This document shows, piece by piece, positions 61,107 to 64,000 of a stretch of DNA of 64,000 nucleotides. The stretch is from the NCBI RefSeq assembly GCF_003722335.1, contig NZ_CP026100.1, forward strand, positions 3,198,001-3,262,000, written 5' to 3'. A program made the translations under genes and the position numbers. Position 1 is the stretch's first letter; each line of letters starts with the position of its first letter. The DNA is from Caulobacter flavus (GTDB lineage: Bacteria > Pseudomonadota > Alphaproteobacteria > Caulobacterales > Caulobacteraceae). The notes beneath the pieces were generated by a model. The model saw nothing but the letters and a program-made list of their open reading frames with translations. It was not told where the DNA came from and searched no databases.

Positions 61107-62363
61107 ATGGCCCGGATTCTCGAACGCTTGAGTCCCCTCGACGTCCGTCGGGCAGAATCACCTGGTCTTTATCCGGATGGCGGTGGGCTTCACCTCCAGG
61201 TCACCGGCCAGGCCGGGCGCTCCTGGATTTTCCGCTACTGGCTCAACAAGAAAGAAAAGTGGATGGGCCTTGGGCCGCTCCACTGCGTCAGCCTGGCCAA
61301 GGCCCGCGAACTGGCGCGCACCGCGCGGGAGCTTCTTCACCAGGGCCTGGATCCGCTGGAGGAAAGGCGCAAGGCGCAGAAGGCCGAGGTGCTGGAGGAG
61401 GCCAAGGCGATCACCTTCGACAAGGCGATCGACGAGTTTATCGAGGCCAACCAGTCGGCCTGGCGCAACGAAAAGCACATCAAGCAGTGGAAGACTTCGC
61501 TGACGACCTACGCCTCGCCCCACATGGGTAAGCTGGCGATCGCCGACATTGGCGCCGACGAAGTCCTCGAGGTGCTCAAGCCCATCTGGGGCAGCAAAGC
61601 AGTGACCGCCGGCCGGGTTCGCGGTCGGATCGAGAACGTCCTCGATTGGGCGACGGCCCTTGGCCACCGGCAGGGAGACAACCCCGCGCGCTGGGGCGGC
61701 CACCTGGACAAGATCCTTCCGGCCAAGGCCAAGGTGGCCAAGGTCAAGCACCACGCCGCCCTGCCTTACAAGGGCATGCCCGCCTTCATGCGCAAGATCG
61801 CTGAACTCGACAGCGTCTCATCCAGGGCGCTGGCCTTCACGATCCTGACCGCCGCGCGCACCGGCGAGGTGCTCGGGCTGGAATGGCGGGAGATCGACCT
61901 GGAAGAGAAGGTCTGGACCGTCCCGGCCGATCGGATGAAGGGCCAGAAGGAACACCGCGTCCCGCTTAACGATGCGGCCATCGCCGTCCTGACCGACATG
62001 GCCGAGCGCTGGCATACGGTGGAGGCCCGGCGCTGGCGTCCCAAGGGCAAGGCGCGTCCGCCGAAGGAGCTCGTTGGGCCGGTGTTCTTCGGCGCCAAAG
62101 CCGGGAAGGGTCTTTCCAACATGAGCATGCTCAAGGTGCTCAAGACGCTGCGCCGTCCGGACCTGACCACCCACGGGTTCCGCAGCACCTTCCGCGACTG
62201 GGCCGCGGAAATGACCGACCACGCCGGCGAGATCGTTGAGATGGCGCTGGCGCACACCGTGGCCAACAAGGTCGAGGCCGCCTACAGGCGCGGCGACCTC
62301 TTCGCCAAGCGGCGGGCGCTCATGGACGACTGGGCCGGCTTTGCATCCGCTCAGGTCGAGTAG
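61107..62363 (+). CDS. Tyrosine-recombinase integrase, P4 type
   Basis: A 418-residue site-specific recombinase. The N-terminal arm-binding domain (DUF4102 type) shows GLYPDGGGLHLQVTG, RSWIFRYWLNKKEKWMGLG and SLAKARELARTARELL. The core-binding domain follows. The catalytic domain carries Arg in TAARTGEVLGLEW, THGFRSTFRDWAAE (His-x-x-Arg), LAHTVANKVEAAYRRGD (His and the Tyr nucleophile). All catalytic residues seem present and length is normal, so it may still be active. It lies directly after tRNA-Ser on the same strand, the standard place for the integrase of a genomic island. Confidence 0.93.
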   Translation: MARILERLSPLDVRRAESPGLYPDGGGLHLQVTGQAGRSWIFRYWLNKKEKWMGLGPLHCVSLAKARELARTARELLHQGLDPLEERRKAQKAEVLEEAKAITFDKAIDEFIEANQSAWRNEKHIKQWKTSLTTYASPHMGKLAIADIGADEVLEVLKPIWGSKAVTAGRVRGRIENVLDWATALGHRQGDNPARWGGHLDKILPAKAKVAKVKHHAALPYKGMPAFMRKIAELDSVSSRALAFTILTAARTGEVLGLEWREIDLEEKVWTVPADRMKGQKEHRVPLNDAAIAVLTDMAERWHTVEARRWRPKGKARPPKELVGPVFFGAKAGKGLSNMSMLKVLKTLRRPDLTTHGFRSTFRDWAAEMTDHAGEIVEMALAHTVANKVEAAYRRGDLFAKRRALMDDWAGFASAQVE

Positions 62364-62577
62364 CCGCCGCCTCCAGCCGGTCGAGATAGGCCTCCAGTTC
62401 CCGGCGACGAACTAAAGTCCGTGCGCCTTCCTTCAGGGTGAGGATCTCGCCGGCGGCGACGAGCTCATAGAAGCGGCTGCGGCTGATCGAAAGCACCTCG
62501 GCGGCTTCCTTGACCCGGTAGGCCATGCGCTCGAGACCGATGACACTATCGGAAGGTGAGATTTGTTCGCGGCGCAT
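62320..62577 (-). CDS. AlpA/excisionase-type helix-turn-helix protein
   Basis: An 85-residue DNA-binding protein. The MerR-like winged helix reads MAYRVKEAAEVLSISRSRFYELV, then GEILTLKEGARTLVRRRELEAYLDRL, as in AlpA/excisionase-family proteins that steer integrase direction or expression. The start used is the ATG at 62577, with an inner ATG at 62526 directly before the HTH as an alternative. It is convergent with the integrase and overlaps its 3' end by 44 bases, so antisense interference between the two is possible. It is probably the element's recombination directionality factor. Confidence 0.82.
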   Translation of the reverse strand: MRREQISPSDSVIGLERMAYRVKEAAEVLSISRSRFYELVAAGEILTLKEGARTLVRRRELEAYLDRLEAAATRPERMQSRPSRP

Positions 62578-62683
62578 GGTCAGCTCTTGTGGCGTCGCAC
62601 TACCTTGCGGGCGTTGCCTGGCAGCGCAACCGCGGCTTCGGCGCGAGCGCGCCCTGGCGTAGAAAGACAGGCAAACGGCGGGC

Positions 62684-62911
62684 CTATAGGCATTGGGGAA
62701 GGGCAGATGGAACTGGACTTAGGCGAGGCCTCTGAGGCAGGCGGCCCGGTCGAGTGGTACGAGTATCGCGGCCAAGCGCTGGCCGATGCGATTGGCCGAC
62801 GAGGAAATGCGTGGGCATGTGCAGTTGCTCAAGCGCGGAGTTGCGCACCCCGGTCTCAGCGAGCACCAGCGCGAAGGCGGACGCCCAGTCGGCCTCGGAG
62901 GTCTTCGGCAT
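62684..62911 (-). pseudogene. Possible truncated element gene
   Basis: A 75-codon frame starts MPKTSEADWASAFALVLAET at 62911, with AGGA upstream of the ATG. The first 30 residues (ending GVRNSALEQLHMP) have the composition of a real protein. The rest turns into Arg/Pro-rich sequence typical of a wrong frame, suggesting a frameshift or truncation. The surrounding 62578-63243, about 670 bases between the AlpA-like gene and the ABC fragment, otherwise holds nothing I can support as coding on either strand and looks like decayed island DNA. Confidence 0.3.
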
Positions 62912-63243
62912 GCGCTTGGGTCCTGACTGCGCTCATCAAGGGGCTGCCGTTAGCTCCAACCAAGGCCCAAGCGGCCGGCGCGCCGAGGGGCCATCTCTGC
63001 GACGGCCTGGCTCCGATAGGGGCGATGCTCCCTTAGCTACCACCTCGGCGCTGCCGCGCCGGCAATAGCTGGCCGCTCGCGCGGGCCGTGCTAGGGGCTG
63101 CCGCCCCCGGCGCGCTTCGGATCGCCTTCCGCCGAGCTTCGGGCGTGGTCGGACACACCAGTGCTTTCGACATCAAGCCCTGCAGCCGGGTCCCCGCGAA
63201 GGCGCCCCTCCGCTTGCACCCCCGCGCTCGCCGCTTGGGCAGC

Positions 63244-63372
63244 CGCATCCTGACCATGGAGAGCGGCCAGGTCACCGAGACCGGCGACCACGAGACGCTG
63301 ATGGCCGCCGGCGGGCGCAACGCCCAGCTCTGGCGGACCCTGATGCATGGCCATCAGGGGGGCGAGGCATGA
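63244..63372 (+). pseudogene. C-terminal fragment of a type I secretion ABC transporter
   Basis: The frame ending at 63372 reads SRILTMESGQVTETGDHETL, then MAAGGRNAQLWRTLMHG. This is the extreme C-terminus of an ABC exporter nucleotide-binding domain, after the H-loop. No Walker A, signature or Walker B motif exists upstream; the preceding sequence is unrelated, so the gene is truncated to about 43 codons. Its stop overlaps the start of the HlyD-like gene (ATGA), showing the two once formed a normal type I secretion pair. It can have no ATPase function. Confidence 0.7.
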
Positions 63373-64000
63373 GCCTGTCGACGCACCTGCGCGTGTTCGC
63401 CCGGGCCTGGGGCGACGAGAACCGCCGCTGGGCCAAGGCCCGCCAGCGCGTGGAGCCCGGCTTCCTGGCCGCCGCCCTGGAAGTGGTCGAGACGCCGCCC
63501 TCGCCGATCGGCCGGGCCATCAGGTGGACGATCATCGCCGGCGCCGTCGGGGCCTTGGTCTGGTCGTGCTGGGCCAAGGTCGACACCGTAGCCATCGCCG
63601 AGGGGCGGCTGGTGCCGACCTCGGCCAGGCCGCCCAGGAACGGGCCGAGGCCGAGGGGCTGTCGGCCACCCGCGCCGACGCCCTGCGCAAGGCCGAGCAG
63701 AAGCGCCAGCTCCAGACCCTGACCGCCCCGGTCGGCGGGGTGGTGCAGGCCGTGTCCGTCACGACGCTGGGCGAGGTGGCCGAGACCGGCAAGGCGCTGG
63801 TGACCATCGTGCCGGACGGCGAGGCGCCGGTGGTCGAGGCCCTGGTCCTCAACAAGGGCGCCGGCTTCGTGCGGGTAGGCGACCTCGCGGTCATCAAGCT
63901 TGAGGCCTATCCTTCTACCCGCTACGGCACGCTGGACGGCGAGGTGACGCAGATCTCGCCTGACGCCATCGTCGACGAGAAGCGCGGCCTGGTGTTTCCG
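63369..64000 (+). pseudogene. HlyD-family type I secretion adaptor with internal frameshifting deletion, runs off window
   Basis: The N-terminus is intact (MSLSTHLRVFARAWGDENRR), with a membrane helix (WTIIAGAVGALVWSCWAKVD) and VAIAEGRLVPT at residues about 74-84. The normal next part, the first lipoyl half and most of the coiled coil, is missing. From about 63617 the family sequence resumes in a different frame: LGQAAQERAEAEGLSATRAD, then TLTAPVGGVVQAVSVTTLGE and VVEALVLNKGAGFVRVGDLA, open to the right edge. The junction near 63612-63620 therefore removed some hundreds of bases and shifted the frame. The product would be non-functional. Together with the ABC stub this is a dead type I exporter. 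Confidence 0.7.

Noticed and set aside
63088..63243. Upstream extension of the ABC fragment to an ATG at 63088
   Set aside because: The added 52 codons do not resemble any part of an ABC transporter; they lie in decayed DNA, so only the conserved C-terminal part is annotated.
60931..64000. A second copy of the tRNA-Ser 3' end as the distal attachment site
   Set aside because: No repeat of the GGGTTCGAATCCCTC region was found by eye between 60960 and 64000; the site is presumably outside the window.

Overview
The window is high-GC DNA (roughly 70% by eye) with the hallmarks of an alphaproteobacterium of the Caulobacter group. These are four TonB-dependent receptors in 64 kb, a FecI/FecR/TonB-receptor trio, NodT-type efflux, a PssY/HfsE-type sugar transferase and many 4-base start/stop overlaps. 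The assignment rests on gene content and style, not on a search.

Region 1 (1-5506, minus strand) is a tightly coupled operon of unrecognised genes. It holds a protein with L7/L12-tail-like modules, a TPR protein, and four tandem paralogues sharing an N-terminal helix motif, a central LGF-PTFY motif and a C-terminal SSI-aR-V-iP-P motif. In the largest paralogue an OmpA-like domain is inserted inside the shared fold. A fifth gene runs off the left edge. This is the best candidate for an undescribed system.

Region 2 (5664-14768) is a carbohydrate-utilisation locus: MFS sugar transporter, LacI regulator, TonB receptor, GH3 beta-glucosidase and GH30 glucanase. A perfect 16-bp LacI-type palindrome precedes the receptor. 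Region 3 (14897-20671) is an ECF sigma factor, FecR anti-sigma factor, STN-bearing TonB receptor and histidine acid phosphatase. Region 4 (20736-25713) is an EmrB-EmrA-NodT tripartite efflux pump with a divergent TetR repressor.

Region 5 (25779-44707) starts with a small Sel1-type lipoprotein and continues as a catabolic supercluster. It contains a cysteine hydrolase, class III CoA-transferase, HyuA/HyuB pair, two TonB receptors, HMG-CoA-lyase-like enzyme, DUF2141 protein, Rieske oxygenase, beta-lactamase-fold hydrolase, beta-propeller, TetR regulator and MFS transporter. The substrate is unknown; a hydantoin-like or amide-containing compound is a plausible inference.

Region 6 (44704-53107, minus strand) is a stress and storage-sugar run: GT4, glycogen-debranching-like enzyme, GH15, OtsB, OtsA and the NHEJ protein Ku. 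Region 7 (53308-60728) concerns the cell envelope: L,D-transpeptidase, Tat-exported DUF882 peptidase, a small membrane protein, and a translationally coupled polysaccharide operon (sugar transferase, flippase, GT2, deacetylase).

Region 8 (60823-64000) begins with tRNA-Ser(GCT), followed by a P4-type tyrosine integrase and an AlpA-like regulator in convergent overlap. After them come decayed DNA, the C-terminal stub of a type I secretion ABC transporter and an HlyD-family gene with a frameshifting internal deletion. It looks like the near end of an eroded integrative element; the far attachment site is not in the window.
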